A DNA stretch of 64,000 bases from Oscillospiraceae bacterium (GCA_910574935.1 CAJTCU010000001.1:1-64000), one strand, 5' to 3'; shown: positions 16,621-26,334, counted from the stretch's first letter. Program-made: numbers and translations. Notes: generated by a model not told the origin, from the sequence alone.

Positions 16621-17658
16621 CTATAGCAGCTTTTGGTAGCCCACCCAGCGCAGGACGCAATCGAAAGCGGTTTTATAGTGGCGGGAAAACACCAGGCGAA
16701 ACTCTCCCGCATAAATGGCCAGCCGTCCGTTGAACCCAGTCTTAAAGTGGTACACCCCATAGTTGGGGTGCTCGGGGTCATACCAATAGGGTACGCCTTG
16801 AAAATCATATACATCGCAGCCGGACTGTGCCGCCCAGCGGATCATCTCCCACTGCATCAGATAGTTGGGCATCACCTCCCGGTGGCTGGCGGTAGAGGCC
16901 CCATACACATAACTGGTTACGCCGCCATACTGCACACAGAGTGCGCCCGAAAGAGCCTGCCCCTGGTATTCACACAGGTATAGCCGGCAGTGGGGCCCCA
17001 GGGCGTCCATCATTCGGGCAAAGTATTCCAGAGAACGCATCTGGAAACCGTCCCGGGTGCGGGTCTCCTCCATCAGCCGGTGAAAATCCCGCAGACGCTC
17101 CTTGCCGTATACCCGGCAGGTCACCCCTTTGCGCTGGGCCAGACGGATATTGTACCGGCATTTGCTCTTAAAGGAGCGCATCAGCTCTTCCTCGCTGCGG
17201 CCGTTTAGCTCTAAAATATAGTTACTCCTGCACTGTATGGTAGCGTCGTCTGGCTGCCAGGGAACAAAAGAACACCCCGCCGCCCGCAGAGAAAAGACCT
17301 TTTCACTTTCCGCCTCCTCAATAGGCGGATCCATTTTGCAGGAGTAGGCCTTGTATTTATGAGAGAGCTCCTCCAGCCCCAGCATCAGGTCCCGAAAGGC
17401 ACGGACGTCTTGAAAGTCCCACACCGGGCCCCTGGGGGCGTAAAGAAAGGACTTGAAGGGAGGCGGAAACTTTTTTATCAAAACCAGGCAGGTGGCGCGT
17501 ATCTTCCCCTCCCTGTCTCGGGAGATCACCGCCTCATGGCGCCATCCCCGCTTCACTCCCGCCCAGCGCACCGACTGCATAAAACTGCCGCCACGGCTTT
17601 GTACAAAGGCCTCGTATTCCTCCACAGCGTCATAATTTGTAAAATCCAGAAATTCCAT
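16621..17658 (-). CDS. FemAB/FmhB-like peptidyltransferase
   Basis: 345 residues of the FemX/GNAT-like double-domain type. Recognisable segments are SFMQSVRWAGVKR near the N-terminus, YAPRGPVWDF, FKSKCRYNIRLAQRKGV (the central family block) and YDFQGVPYW...YGVYHFKTGFNG near the C-terminus. FemAB proteins add amino acids from aminoacyl-tRNA to the lipid II stem peptide at the inner membrane face. The gene stands alone, and its activity on peptidoglycan here is inferred from the family only. A non-peptidoglycan GNAT function is possible. Confidence 0.87.
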   Translation of the reverse strand: MEFLDFTNYDAVEEYEAFVQSRGGSFMQSVRWAGVKRGWRHEAVISRDREGKIRATCLVLIKKFPPPFKSFLYAPRGPVWDFQDVRAFRDLMLGLEELSHKYKAYSCKMDPPIEEAESEKVFSLRAAGCSFVPWQPDDATIQCRSNYILELNGRSEEELMRSFKSKCRYNIRLAQRKGVTCRVYGKERLRDFHRLMEETRTRDGFQMRSLEYFARMMDALGPHCRLYLCEYQGQALSGALCVQYGGVTSYVYGASTASHREVMPNYLMQWEMIRWAAQSGCDVYDFQGVPYWYDPEHPNYGVYHFKTGFNGRLAIYAGEFRLVFSRHYKTAFDCVLRWVGYQKLL

Positions 17659-17819
17659 ACCATTCTCCTTCTTTCAGATGCTTCCACCTATTAGAAGCCC
17701 CAAAAAAAGAAATGGTAACCAAAAAAATGTAATCATTCTGTAAAACTTGATCTGAGAAGAGCCTGCTTGGGCCTGGACCGGGCTATAGTAAGGCATTTTG
17801 CCACGCCTCTCCAAAAGAA

Positions 17820-17849
17820 AAAAGCGGCAGGGGTATCCCGCCGCTTTTT
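17820..17849 (-). terminator. Terminator after the PadR gene
   Basis: Stem AAGCGGC-GGG / CCC-GCCGCTT with A6 on one side and T5 on the other. It lies 13 bases past the padR stop and can also work on the plus strand. Confidence 0.8.
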
Positions 17850-17861
17850 GCGGTTTGGCCG

Positions 17862-18410
17862 CTATCTGCTGGTTACTGTCTCCTTCTTCAGGCTCTCTTT
17901 TATAGCCGTTACCCAGGCGTCCAGGGCACAGGCCAGGGCATATTGCTGCCGCAGCACCGCCATTCCCGCCTGGGGCGTCTGCCACACTCCAGATTTTTGG
18001 TTAAGGTTCTGTTCCAGCTCACCTTTCATTTCCCGAACGCCGCCCCGAATATTTTCCAAATACATGTTCTGTTCCTCTGGCGGGCGGTTTTCCAGGTTCA
18101 CGATAACGGCGTTCAGGTCCAGGAACATCCGCACCGGTTTGCGGGAAATCTCCCCCATCAGCCGGTCCAGAGCCTTTTCCCCTTCCGGCGTAACGGTATA
18201 CACCGCCTTTTCAGGCATTCTTCCCTCTTTCTCGCTGCGGCTGGCAATCAGCCCCTTAGCCTCCAGCTGCAATACTTTTTTGTAGATGGAAGGCGTACTG
18301 ATCTTCACCCATTTAGAGATATTCTGATACTCCACCACCTTTTGGATGTCATAAGCCCCCATGGGCTTATTCTTCAGAATTCCCAGTACTACCAGATCGA
18401 TGGCTGACAT
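17862..18410 (-). CDS. PadR-family transcriptional regulator
   Basis: 182 residues. N-terminal winged helix: LVVLGILKNKPMGAYDIQKVVEY, ending with the wing around KAVYTVTPEGEKALD; the C-terminal half is helical for dimerisation, as in the long PadR (Vir_act_alpha_C) group. Such repressors answer to phenolics, antimicrobials or sugars. The gene is monocistronic with its own consensus promoter and a candidate operator, so it is probably autoregulated. The sugar operon ending at 18714 is transcribed in the same direction just upstream, but nothing in the sequence shows control of it. Confidence 0.87.
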   Translation of the reverse strand: MSAIDLVVLGILKNKPMGAYDIQKVVEYQNISKWVKISTPSIYKKVLQLEAKGLIASRSEKEGRMPEKAVYTVTPEGEKALDRLMGEISRKPVRMFLDLNAVIVNLENRPPEEQNMYLENIRGGVREMKGELEQNLNQKSGVWQTPQAGMAVLRQQYALACALDAWVTAIKESLKKETVTSR

Positions 18411-18472
18411 AATGATCCCTCTCTTTCATTTAGCCCGTGAACCGAATAGAAAGCTACCGCTTTCTTTACAAA

Positions 18473-18502
18473 TACCTAATCGTTTACAGTCTCGTTTAGG
18501 TA
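18473..18502. promoter_or_regulatory. Inverted repeat, candidate PadR operator
   Basis: TACCTAAT and TTTAGGTA form a near-perfect inverted repeat with 14 bases between the arms, lying just downstream of the padR -10 box, where a bound repressor would block transcription. Confidence 0.4.
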
Positions 18503-18522
18503 CAATGTATTTCTTATAACCA

Positions 18523-18551
18523 ATAGTACTGTAATTCTATTGAATTGTCAA
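18523..18551 (-). promoter_or_regulatory. Promoter of the padR gene
   Basis: Minus strand TTGACA (18546-18551), 17 bases, TACTAT (18523-18528). Confidence 0.7.
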
Positions 18552-18667
18552 GAGGATTTAAAAAATTTTTCCTACAAAATCGGAGATTTTTTTTAAAAAA
18601 CTCCTACACCCTCCATTTTTGACGGATATTGTTAGGTATCCCTCGAAAAAAGCAGCAAAAACAAAAA

Positions 18668-18693
18668 GAGGCCCGGCTTCTCCTGGGCCCCTT
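18668..18693 (-). terminator. Terminator of the GH31-Gfo-ThuA operon
   Basis: Minus strand stem AGGGGCCCAGG / CCGGGCCTCT followed by T5GT5, 20 bases past the ThuA-like stop. Confidence 0.85.
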
Positions 18694-18713
18694 CTTGTTC
18701 ATGCCATTTTTTA

Positions 18714-19481
18714 TTACTTCATCTGTTCGTGCATCCCCTGGATGGAATGCTCCAGCTTGGCCTGGGTCTCTACCACGGGCTGGGTGTTGCCAAAGATGGT
18801 CTGCGGCATCTGCCGGGGCGCGGCCCATTTTACCGCGTTGGTAATCACCTTCTGAATCTCCGGCTGATGGTAAATGGGGAACACCTCGTGGCCTGGGCGG
18901 AAATAGAAGATCTTGCCCTTTCCCCTGTGGAAGGTGCAGCCGCTGCGGAACACCTCGCCGCCCTCGAACCAGCTGACAAATACCAGCTCGTCGGGCTGGG
19001 GAATTTCAAAGCGTTCTCCGTACATTTCCTCGTGGGGAATCATGATCTTCTCGTCCAGTCCCTCCACAATGGGATGGGTGGGGTCCATAACCCACAAAAT
19101 CTCCTTTCCGCCATCCTCGCGCCACTTTAGCTTTCCGGTGTCTGTGCCGCAGACCTTGTGGAAAATCTTGGAGCCATGGCCCGAGTGCAGCACAATCAGT
19201 CCCATGCCCTCCTGAATACGCTTATATACCCGGTCCACCACCTCGTCGCTCACCTTGTGGTGGGCCATATGGCCCCACCAAATCAACACCTCGGTGTTGT
19301 CCAGCACCTCTTGGGTCAAGCCGTGCTCGGGCTCGGGCAGGGTGGCTGTGCGCACCTCCATGCCGGCCTCCCGCAGAAAGTCCGCGATGCAGCCGTGGAT
19401 GCCCTTGGGGTAAACCTCGCCCACTTCCTTAAAGGTCACTTCATGATAGTACTCGTTCCATACGGTTACTTTGATTGCCAT
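18714..19481 (-). CDS. ThuA-like protein (trehalose-utilisation domain)
   Basis: 255 residues of the class I glutamine-amidotransferase-like ThuA fold: [34 protein letters not shown] (the position of the nucleophile elbow in related folds), [12 protein letters not shown], and [14 protein letters not shown] near the end. ThuA proteins accompany dehydrogenases acting on disaccharides; in rhizobia ThuA/ThuB convert trehalose-type sugars to 3-keto derivatives. Here it follows a Gfo/Idh/MocA dehydrogenase by 131 bases, the same pairing. Its exact reaction is not established for the family. Confidence 0.88.
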   Translation of the reverse strand: MAIKVTVWNEYYHEVTFKEVGEVYPKGIHGCIADFLREAGMEVRTATLPEPEHGLTQEVLDNTEVLIWWGHMAHHKVSDEVVDRVYKRIQEGMGLIVLHSGHGSKIFHKVCGTDTGKLKWREDGGKEILWVMDPTHPIVEGLDEKIMIPHEEMYGERFEIPQPDELVFVSWFEGGEVFRSGCTFHRGKGKIFYFRPGHEVFPIYHQPEIQKVITNAVKWAAPRQMPQTIFGNTQPVVETQAKLEHSIQGMHEQMK

Positions 19482-19612
19482 TTGTAGATACCCCCAATTT
19501 TAAAATATTGCCGGGCTCCGCCGGGATCTCTATCTATATGAGAGCAAACGCAGGGACGCCAGCGTATACCAGCACTCCTCCAAGACCCCGGGTCCGCCCC
19601 TTTTCGACGTCC

Positions 19613-20680
19613 TTACAGCTCCACCCACCGGCCGTTCTCCGATGAGACCAGCACCGCGTCCACCGCGTGCTGATTCACCTGCCCGTCAAAGATGGTAGCT
19701 GCCAGGCCGTCCTCTTTGCCGTTGATAATATCCGCGAAAGACTGCATCTGGTTCACCTTGTACTTCTCGGGAATCGGCAGCTTGCTGTATACATGGGACT
19801 CCGCGCCCATCTGGCCGGTGCACACCTCAATCTCATCCCCGTTGTCGTGGTTATAGTCCAGTTTATAGACCAGGCCCCCCTGGCTGCCGTAGACCTCCAT
19901 GGTCTGGAAGTTCCCCCGGCCAAAGCCATAGCGGGTAATGCGGAAAGTGGCTGCTATGCCGTCCTCCATCTCCGCCATGTAGTTGGAAAAGTCATCCACG
20001 TCTACCGGGCCCATGGTGCCATCGGGCTTTTTTCTCTCATGGACAAAGGTGCCTGTGTGGCTGACCAGCCGCTTATACTCTTTGCCAGTGACAAACCGCA
20101 CTAGGTCCAGGGCATGGCTGCCTAGGTCCCCCAGAGCGCCGGAGCCAGTAAGCGCTTTCTGGAAGCGCCACACCAGAGGCGTCTCACACAAAGGCAGGCC
20201 CCAGGCCTGGTAATACTGCATATCCACGTGGTACACCTGGCCGATGAGCCCCCGGGCAATCAGGTCCTTGGCATAACGGGCCGCGGCCATAAACCGGTAA
20301 GAGAAGCACACCATGTTCTTTACGCCCTTCTCCTTGGCGGCCTGGGCCAGGGCGTCTGCCTCTTGGCTGTTCAAGGTAATGGGCTTTTCCACAGCAAAGG
20401 GCTTGCCCGCCTCTACCGCGGCCATCGCCACCGGGAAGTGCACGTTGTTAGGGGTGGAGATGTCCACCGCGTCCACGTCCGGGCAGTTGATCAGGTCATG
20501 GTAATCGGTAAAGCAGTGGGCCTGGTCAATGCCGTAGGTCTCCTGGGCATAGCGCAGGGCCGCGGGATCAATGTCGCAGACCGCCGCCAGCTCCAGGTCG
20601 GGGCTGTTCTTGATTCCGGGAAGGTGCACCCCGCGGGAGATCCCGCCAATGCCAACGCTCCCCACACGAATAACTGACAT
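19613..20680 (-). CDS. Gfo/Idh/MocA-family oxidoreductase (ThuB-like)
   Basis: 355 residues. The N-terminal Rossmann domain has GSVGIGGISRGVHLPG for dinucleotide binding, and the catalytic EKP motif is seen in FAVEKPITL. The C-terminal alpha/beta domain carries the DLGSHALDLVRFVTG block typical of sugar dehydrogenases. The start is the ATG 8 bases after GGAGG. Between GH31 and the ThuA-like gene it most likely oxidises a glucoside or its hydrolysis product with NAD(P). The substrate is unknown. Confidence 0.92.
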   Translation of the reverse strand: MSVIRVGSVGIGGISRGVHLPGIKNSPDLELAAVCDIDPAALRYAQETYGIDQAHCFTDYHDLINCPDVDAVDISTPNNVHFPVAMAAVEAGKPFAVEKPITLNSQEADALAQAAKEKGVKNMVCFSYRFMAAARYAKDLIARGLIGQVYHVDMQYYQAWGLPLCETPLVWRFQKALTGSGALGDLGSHALDLVRFVTGKEYKRLVSHTGTFVHERKKPDGTMGPVDVDDFSNYMAEMEDGIAATFRITRYGFGRGNFQTMEVYGSQGGLVYKLDYNHDNGDEIEVCTGQMGAESHVYSKLPIPEKYKVNQMQSFADIINGKEDGLAATIFDGQVNQHAVDAVLVSSENGRWVEL

Positions 20681-20761
20681 AATACTTACCTCCAAACATT
20701 TTGTTTTCCATATTATAAAATCGTTACCTTCCGATAGATCCGGCCCCTGGGGGCTTTGTTC

Positions 20762-22777
20762 TTACCCCAGCTTCAAGAGCTCCCGGTCCAGCCCGCCCCC
20801 TTCTTTTACAAACAGCGGGATGGTATCCAGGGGCGCTTCGCAGCTTATGCTCTGCCCGCCCTCAAAAGCCGCGCCGGTTTCCACCCGCACCCACCGGGCG
20901 CCCTTGGGCAGATACACCTGCCGCTGGGTCTGCCCCGCGTGGGTAACGGGAGACACCAGAATGTCCGGACCAAACAGGTACTGGTCCCGCACCTGCCAGC
21001 AGGCCTCATCTCCAGGATAGTCCACAAATAGGGGCCGCATGGGCGGTACGCCTTTCTGGTGGCAAAGAGCCATCTGCTCCTTGATATAAGGACGGATTCG
21101 TTCGCGCATATGGAGATACTTGGTCAAGATGCCCAGGGCCTCCTCCCCGTAGCTCCACACCTCATTGCCGGCGGGCTGGGGCTCGGCGCTGTATCCCATA
21201 CCCTCCTGCTGGCCGTCCTTCTGCTTCTTCACCCGGGCCCCATGCAGCCGGAACACTGGGCAGAACACCCCATACTGGAACCAGCGGATCAGCAGCTCTC
21301 TAAAGGCCGGGTCGTCCGGGTCGCCAAAGTCAAAGCCTCCAATGTCCGTGGTCCACCAGGGAATGCCCGCCACGGCCATGTGCAGGCCCGCCACCATCTG
21401 GCGGCGCATACTGTGGAAGCTGGACACAATGTCCCCGGACCAAACCAGGGTGCCAATGCTCTGGCTGCCCGCCCAGGCGCTGCGCTCCAGCAGAATGATG
21501 TCCTTCTCTCCCTGGGCCTTCAGGCCGTCATACACGGTCTTTCCGTAGTAGTAGGGGTAGATGTTGCCCACCTCCAGGCTGCTGCCCAGGTGGTAGCGCA
21601 GGTTGTCAAAGTGGTAGGGAATGGTCTCCGGCTCGGCGGCGTCCAGCCAGTAGCATTTGATGCCCCGGTCGTAGTAGCCCTTCTTGATCTTATTCCACAC
21701 AAACTCCCGGGCCCCGGGGTGGGTGGCGTCGTAAAACACCTCGTAGCCGCCGCACTCGATCTGGGTGCGGTTGCCCCGGTCCGTGTGCACCAAATAGCCT
21801 TTTTCCATCATTTCCGGGTAGTTGGGGCTCTGGGGGTCCACCGTGGGCCACACGGAAACCATCAGCTTCACGCCCATTTCCTCCAGCTCCTGGTTCATGG
21901 CAGCGGGGTCGGGCCAGCATTCGGGGTCAAAGTCCCAGACGCCCTGGTTGGGCCAGTGGAAGAAGTCTATGATGATCACCGAGAGGGGCAGGCCCCGGCG
22001 CTTGTACTCTCTGGCCACACTTAGCAGCTCCTCCTGGGTGCGGTAGCGCAGTTTGCACTGCCAAAAACCCGTGGCGAAGTCCGGCATTACGGCCGGCATT
22101 CCGGTGGCTGCCAAATACTGGCTGATGATCTGCTGGGGCCCGTCCCCGGCGGTGATAAAGTAGTCCAACTGGGGAGAGGACTGGGCGTGCCAGTCGGTGC
22201 GGTTGGTGCCAAAGGTGGCCTGGCCAATGGCTGGGTTGTTCCAGAAGAAGCCATAGTTCTTGCTGGAAAGCACAAAGGGCACACTGACCTGGGAGTTCCG
22301 CTGGGCCAGCTCCAGGGTGGCCCCTTTCAGGTTAAAGGTCTCCTGTTGATACTGGCCCATGCCGTACAGCTTTTCGTCAGGGTCAGACTCAAAGTGCACG
22401 GTGATAGACTGGTCGGGGCCGCGCATGGGGGTATACTCCCGGGCGGTAATCATGAAGGGGCTGAAGTTGGTGCCCCGCATACTGCGGTCCCGCTTAAACT
22501 CCTGCAAAAGCGCCTGGCCGTCCTTGCCGTAGAAGGTCAGGCGTCCGTTTTTCTCAATCTTGGCGGAGATTCCGCCGTTTTTCAGCACCAGCGCGCCGTT
22601 TTCTTCCCCAGCGGCCGCGTCCGTGGGTGGGGCGGGCAGCAGGGCCCAGGAGAGGCTTTGGTCGATGTCTCCCATGCGCACCCCCCGCACCCGCAGGCTG
22701 TTTGGGCCCCAGGGCTCCACACAGAGGGTTTCGCCATCATACTGGTAAAGGATCTTCTGTCCGTCGATTTTTAGCAT
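20762..22777 (-). CDS. GH31 alpha-glucosidase/alpha-xylosidase-like enzyme
   Basis: 671 residues starting at the ATG preceded by AAAGGTGG; a longer frame of 40 extra codons has no support. The N-terminal beta domain leads to a TIM barrel with nucleophile Asp379 in YWLDAAEPE and acid/base Asp449 in LVWSGDI. LSVIIIDFFHW and the HGAR segment line the active site. No signal peptide, so it acts on imported oligosaccharides. GH31 covers alpha-glucosidases, alpha-xylosidases and others, and the subtype is not resolved here. It lies in the operon between the six-hairpin glycosidase and the dehydrogenase. Confidence 0.93.
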   Translation of the reverse strand: MLKIDGQKILYQYDGETLCVEPWGPNSLRVRGVRMGDIDQSLSWALLPAPPTDAAAGEENGALVLKNGGISAKIEKNGRLTFYGKDGQALLQEFKRDRSMRGTNFSPFMITAREYTPMRGPDQSITVHFESDPDEKLYGMGQYQQETFNLKGATLELAQRNSQVSVPFVLSSKNYGFFWNNPAIGQATFGTNRTDWHAQSSPQLDYFITAGDGPQQIISQYLAATGMPAVMPDFATGFWQCKLRYRTQEELLSVAREYKRRGLPLSVIIIDFFHWPNQGVWDFDPECWPDPAAMNQELEEMGVKLMVSVWPTVDPQSPNYPEMMEKGYLVHTDRGNRTQIECGGYEVFYDATHPGAREFVWNKIKKGYYDRGIKCYWLDAAEPETIPYHFDNLRYHLGSSLEVGNIYPYYYGKTVYDGLKAQGEKDIILLERSAWAGSQSIGTLVWSGDIVSSFHSMRRQMVAGLHMAVAGIPWWTTDIGGFDFGDPDDPAFRELLIRWFQYGVFCPVFRLHGARVKKQKDGQQEGMGYSAEPQPAGNEVWSYGEEALGILTKYLHMRERIRPYIKEQMALCHQKGVPPMRPLFVDYPGDEACWQVRDQYLFGPDILVSPVTHAGQTQRQVYLPKGARWVRVETGAAFEGGQSISCEAPLDTIPLFVKEGGGLDRELLKLG

Positions 22778-22866
22778 TCCATTGACCACCTTTCGGTTAT
22801 AGTGTTGGGGTATTTTCCGGCAAGGACCCGGGGCGAAGCGTTGGCCATGCCAGCTCTCAGTCCCTG

Positions 22867-22921
22867 CCAGGGGGCAAAGCCCCCTGGACTCCCGCAAGAG
22901 GAACTATCCCCTTGACCCCTT
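22867..22921 (+). repeat. GC-rich double-hairpin repeat, copy i
   Basis: Hairpin CCAGGGGGC/GCCCCCTGG, then a CCCGCAAG linker, a second smaller hairpin and CCTTGACCCCT. The same order recurs at 56542-56587 with different stem sequences. It lies between two genes of the sugar operon. Confidence 0.7.
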
Positions 22922-22922
22922 C

Positions 22923-24077
22923 TTACTGGCGTTCCTTTTTATCGCTTCTTTCCGTTAGCTGGCCGTCCTCCATCAGGCCCTTCCGTACCGGGCCCCTTAC
23001 GTTCACCGCGCTGACCACGTACTCCGGCAGCTTTCGGTACCCAGGCGCTACGCACTCGCAGCAGCCCTCATTCTTAAAATCCGCTGTCACCTCTTCCAGC
23101 AGCTGCTGGGCTCCCTTTGGGTCGGTCTTTCGCAGCACATACCACATCCAACCGCTGGCTGTGGCCCAGTAGGCTCCGTTCTGATACTCCCCAGGGGCCA
23201 CCTCTATCAGCAGCTTCTGCCAGGGGGCTCCGTCCGGCAGATGGCTGGCCTGGCCTTTATAAAGGTACCGGCTCTGGTTCTCCGTCAGCCAGCGGGCCAA
23301 GCCTTGGCCCTTTTCTTCCTCCACAGGGAAGCCGCTATACAGCAGGAACGCGGCCCCCCACACATCCGGCTGGTGGCAATCCAGCTCCGCCGCAAAATAC
23401 AGCCCGGTCTCTGGGTCGTATAGCTGGTCAATGGCCCGTGTTACCCGCTGGGCCCGAGCCTCGTAGTCCGCCGCTTTCGCCTCGTCCTCTCCGCACCGGC
23501 GGATGAGCTCCGCCAGCTGCCGGCAGGCCCGCCAGTACAGCAGCGACTCGTAAAACAGCCGTCCGGTCTTGCAGACGGTGTCTGTAAAGCCGTAGGGCGA
23601 ATGGGGCCGGGCGGGGTCGTTGTATACCAGGCCCTCCGGGCTTAGGGGCACACAGTCCATGCCCCGGGCCAGGGCTTTCACCCACCGGGCCAGCACCTGG
23701 GTTTCCACTGCCGCCAGCTGTAGGGTGCTGTAAACCGCGAACACCAGGAAAGGGGTGTTGTCCAGGTTGGCCTCCCCCACCGGCGACCCCTTGGCCCCAG
23801 CGGCATACACCGGGCAGCCGTCGGCCTCCACCCGGTCGGGGATCCACCCGTCCTCCCGCTGGCCGGAAAGGATGAACTCAACGCAGGCCTCTAGCTGGCC
23901 GGGGGCAAACAGGTCCCCGCAGTATTCAGCCATATAGCCCAGGTCCCGCACCCACAGGGCGTCGTAGTTGGCCACGCCGTCCGGAGTAAACAGGACGGTA
24001 CCGTCCACAGCCGTTTTTTTGCAGCCCTCCAAAAGCTGCCGTGAAAGCTCTGTTAGATATTGATAATATTGGTTCAT
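22923..24077 (-). CDS. Six-hairpin (alpha/alpha)6 glycosidase-like protein
   Basis: 384 residues. The pattern of paired helices and motifs such as NYDALWVRDLGYMAEY, REDGWIPDRV and QNGAYWATASGWMWYVL fit the six-hairpin glycosidase superfamily (GH63/GH37/GH15-like). The Asp in WVRDL and the Glu in APGEYQNGAYW are the likely active-site acids, by position only. No signal peptide. The start is the ATG ten bases after AGAAAGGCG; the frame's upstream 14 codons are discarded. It is co-oriented with the importer genes and probably works on the same imported glycoside. Family assignment below superfamily level is not possible by eye. Confidence 0.72.
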   Translation of the reverse strand: MNQYYQYLTELSRQLLEGCKKTAVDGTVLFTPDGVANYDALWVRDLGYMAEYCGDLFAPGQLEACVEFILSGQREDGWIPDRVEADGCPVYAAGAKGSPVGEANLDNTPFLVFAVYSTLQLAAVETQVLARWVKALARGMDCVPLSPEGLVYNDPARPHSPYGFTDTVCKTGRLFYESLLYWRACRQLAELIRRCGEDEAKAADYEARAQRVTRAIDQLYDPETGLYFAAELDCHQPDVWGAAFLLYSGFPVEEEKGQGLARWLTENQSRYLYKGQASHLPDGAPWQKLLIEVAPGEYQNGAYWATASGWMWYVLRKTDPKGAQQLLEEVTADFKNEGCCECVAPGYRKLPEYVVSAVNVRGPVRKGLMEDGQLTERSDKKERQ

Positions 24078-24316
24078 GGGACGATTACGCCTTTCTATGT
24101 TTGAAATTTTGTAACCCATTATACCGCGTGTTTTCGGGAAAGTAAATAGAAATTTTGAAACAGTTTTTTACTTTTAGGTGATTGGTTTTTACTGTTTATC
24201 AAACCTTCTCTCCTGTATAGCAATACCGCACAAAGAAGCCAAAAAATCTCTTTGTGCGGCACTGTTGCAGCGGTGGCTCGGCTTTTTCTGTCCACGCCCC
24301 GCTTTTGAATCTGTTT

Positions 24317-24496
24317 AGACTGGGACTGGTTTTGAAACATCGAAAGCGCCGTCTTTTCGCCCATTCAGCGGCCATCTTCCCCGTGGGAAATTCTCGTCAA
24401 CCGCCAAGAGCAGCCGGCTACAGCGGCTCTTCTCCCGGAATAATGGCCGCTTTGGGTCAGCATTTCGCCATTTCTTCTGTTTTCCAAACAAGCCCA
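24317..24496 (+). repeat. Dispersed inverted-terminal repeat, degenerate copy B
   Basis: About 180 bp. The right end (TTTTCCAAACAAGCCCA) is close to the family, the left (GACTGGGACTGGTTTTGAAA) is diverged, and AAGCGCCGTCTTTTCGCCC matches the subterminal block of copy A1. It lies 42 bases past the permease stop. A separate 11-base stem (24226-24236 with 24249-24259, CCGCACAAAGA) lies beside it. Confidence 0.65.
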
Positions 24497-24537
24497 AAAT
24501 TTCGCAATAGAAGTTTTTACGCCAACCGTAAAAAAAC

Positions 24538-25398
24538 TTATCCCTTAATGCCACTCATGGCAATGCCCTGCACAAAGTATTTCTGAGCGCACAGGTACGC
24601 CACCAGAATAGGCACCACAGAGAGCACCGAGCCCGCCATCACCAGGTTCCACTGGGTGGTATAGATGCCCCGGAAGAAAGCAATGCCCAGAGTCATGGTA
24701 AACTTTTCGGGAGTGTTCAAATAGATTAGGGGCCCAAGGTAGTCGTTCCAGGTGTTCATCAGGGTAAACACGCCCAGGGTCAGCATGGCCGGCACCACCA
24801 GGGGCAGCATAATGCGCCAGTAGGTGGTAAAGGGGTTGCAGCCGTCTATCTCGGCGGCCTCCTCCAGCTCCTTAGGCAGGGACATAAAGAACTGCCGCAG
24901 CAGGAACACGCCAAAGGCAGAGAAGAAAGCCGGCAGAATCAGCGCCAGGTGGTTGTCTGTAAGGCCCACTTTCGCAAACATCAGGTAGGTGGGAATCATG
25001 GTAACCTGGCCGGGCACCATCAGGGTGGCGATGTAGAAGAAGAACATCACTGTGTTGCCCTTAAACTTGATACGGGCAAAGGAGTAGGCCGCCAGGCTGC
25101 TGAAAAACAGCTGGCCCAGCACCACGAAGATCACGATCTTGATGGTGTTCATCATAAACATGAACATAGGCTGCTCGGTAAAGAGTGTAACATAGTTTAT
25201 CCACTGGGGCTGCGCCGGAATCCACACGGGCGGAATCTTCACCGCCTCATACTGCTCCTTCAAAGAGGTAGACACCATCCAGAAAAACGGAAACAGCATA
25301 ATCAGCGCAATGGCTACCAGCAGCACGTAAAGCAAAGTCCGCTTTGCGTAAAAGGAGGTGGGCTTTTTCTTTCTGATCACTACGGCATTATTCGCCAT
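24538..25398 (-). CDS. CUT1 sugar ABC permease, MalG-like
   Basis: 286 residues, six membrane segments. The EAA loop reads EEAAEIDGCNPFTTYWRIMLP, and LPAFFSAFGVFLLRQFF precedes it, both typical of the MalG-like half. The C-terminus FVQGIAMSGIKG is the usual end. ATG chosen over an upstream GTG. It follows the partner permease by about 40 bases. Copy B of the dispersed repeat follows immediately and separates it from the glycosidase genes. Confidence 0.92.
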   Translation of the reverse strand: MANNAVVIRKKKPTSFYAKRTLLYVLLVAIALIMLFPFFWMVSTSLKEQYEAVKIPPVWIPAQPQWINYVTLFTEQPMFMFMMNTIKIVIFVVLGQLFFSSLAAYSFARIKFKGNTVMFFFYIATLMVPGQVTMIPTYLMFAKVGLTDNHLALILPAFFSAFGVFLLRQFFMSLPKELEEAAEIDGCNPFTTYWRIMLPLVVPAMLTLGVFTLMNTWNDYLGPLIYLNTPEKFTMTLGIAFFRGIYTTQWNLVMAGSVLSVVPILVAYLCAQKYFVQGIAMSGIKG

Positions 25399-25437
25399 GG
25401 AACTCACTTTCCTTTCTTCTATAATAATGACGACCCA

Positions 25438-26334
25438 TTAGGACAGGTCCGCCCACTTCTTGGAGGAAATGTTCTGAATCAGCGATACGATAAACACCAG
25501 GACAAACAGCACATAGGCCGCGGCGCAGGCGTATCCCATCTTGTAGTAAGTAAAGCCGTAGCGGTACAGGTAGAAGCCCAGGGTTTTGGTAGCGTCCACG
25601 GGACCGCCCTGGGTCATGATGTTGATCTGGTCAAAGGTTTGCAAAGAGCCGATGAGGGCCATCAGGGTGACAAAGTAGGTAGTGGGGCCGATCATGGGCA
25701 CAGTGATTTTAAAGAACTTCTGCACCGAGTTTGCCCCGTCGATGGTGGCCGCCTCGTAGATATCCGTGGGCACGCCCTGCAGGCCGGCCAGGAAGATGGT
25801 CATGTTATAGCCCAGACCCTTCCAAACGCTCATGATCGCCACAGAGATCATGGCCACGTTGGTATCCGTCAGCCAGTGTACAGAGGGCAGGCCCAAAGCG
25901 TTTAGGATGATGTTGAACAGGCCGGCATTGTCCTCGTACAGCATGCTCCACACCAGAGAAACCGCCACCATGGAGGTGATGACCGGGATAAACACCGTGG
26001 TACGGAAGAACGCCATGCCCTTTACCGGGCGGTTCAGCAGTACGGCCAGAAGCAGGGCCAAAACAACCCCCGCCGGCACTGTTAGCACCGAGTACCACAG
26101 GGTATTGATCAAGGAAACGATAAACTGGTCGTCTTGGAAAAGGTCCACGTAGTTCTGTATGCCCACAAAGTCCATCTGAGAGATAATATCATAATTCGTC
26201 AGGCTGAAAAACAGGGCCATGACGATAGGGACCAGCATGAAAAGGAGAAAACCTAAGAAGTTGGGCAGGATGAACAGGTATCCCCAAAAGTTCCACCTGC
26301 GCTGCAGGGTTTTGCTTCGTTTGGTCTGTTCCAT
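25438..26334 (-). CDS. CUT1 sugar ABC permease, MalF/UgpA-like
   Basis: 298 residues with six membrane segments. WGYLFILPNFLGFLLFMLVPI opens it, the EAA loop is YEAATIDGANSVQKFFKITVP, and QTFDQINIMTQGGP is the conserved loop of this half. Works with the downstream MalG-like protein and the lipoprotein upstream. No ATPase gene is present in the window for it. Confidence 0.93.
   Translation of the reverse strand: MEQTKRSKTLQRRWNFWGYLFILPNFLGFLLFMLVPIVMALFFSLTNYDIISQMDFVGIQNYVDLFQDDQFIVSLINTLWYSVLTVPAGVVLALLLAVLLNRPVKGMAFFRTTVFIPVITSMVAVSLVWSMLYEDNAGLFNIILNALGLPSVHWLTDTNVAMISVAIMSVWKGLGYNMTIFLAGLQGVPTDIYEAATIDGANSVQKFFKITVPMIGPTTYFVTLMALIGSLQTFDQINIMTQGGPVDATKTLGFYLYRYGFTYYKMGYACAAAYVLFVLVFIVSLIQNISSKKWADLS

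Noticed and set aside
21059-22024. 321-codon plus-strand frame opposite the GH31 gene
   Set aside because: Antisense shadow; the GH31 catalytic motifs on the minus strand are clear.
22778-22897. N-terminal extension of the GH31 protein by 40 residues
   Set aside because: It overlaps the GC-rich repeat, has no ribosome site and does not look like GH31.
12430-24259. A third repeat family built on GCAATACCGCA (12430 and 24221)
   Set aside because: Only about 11 shared bases at two sites; too little to call a family.
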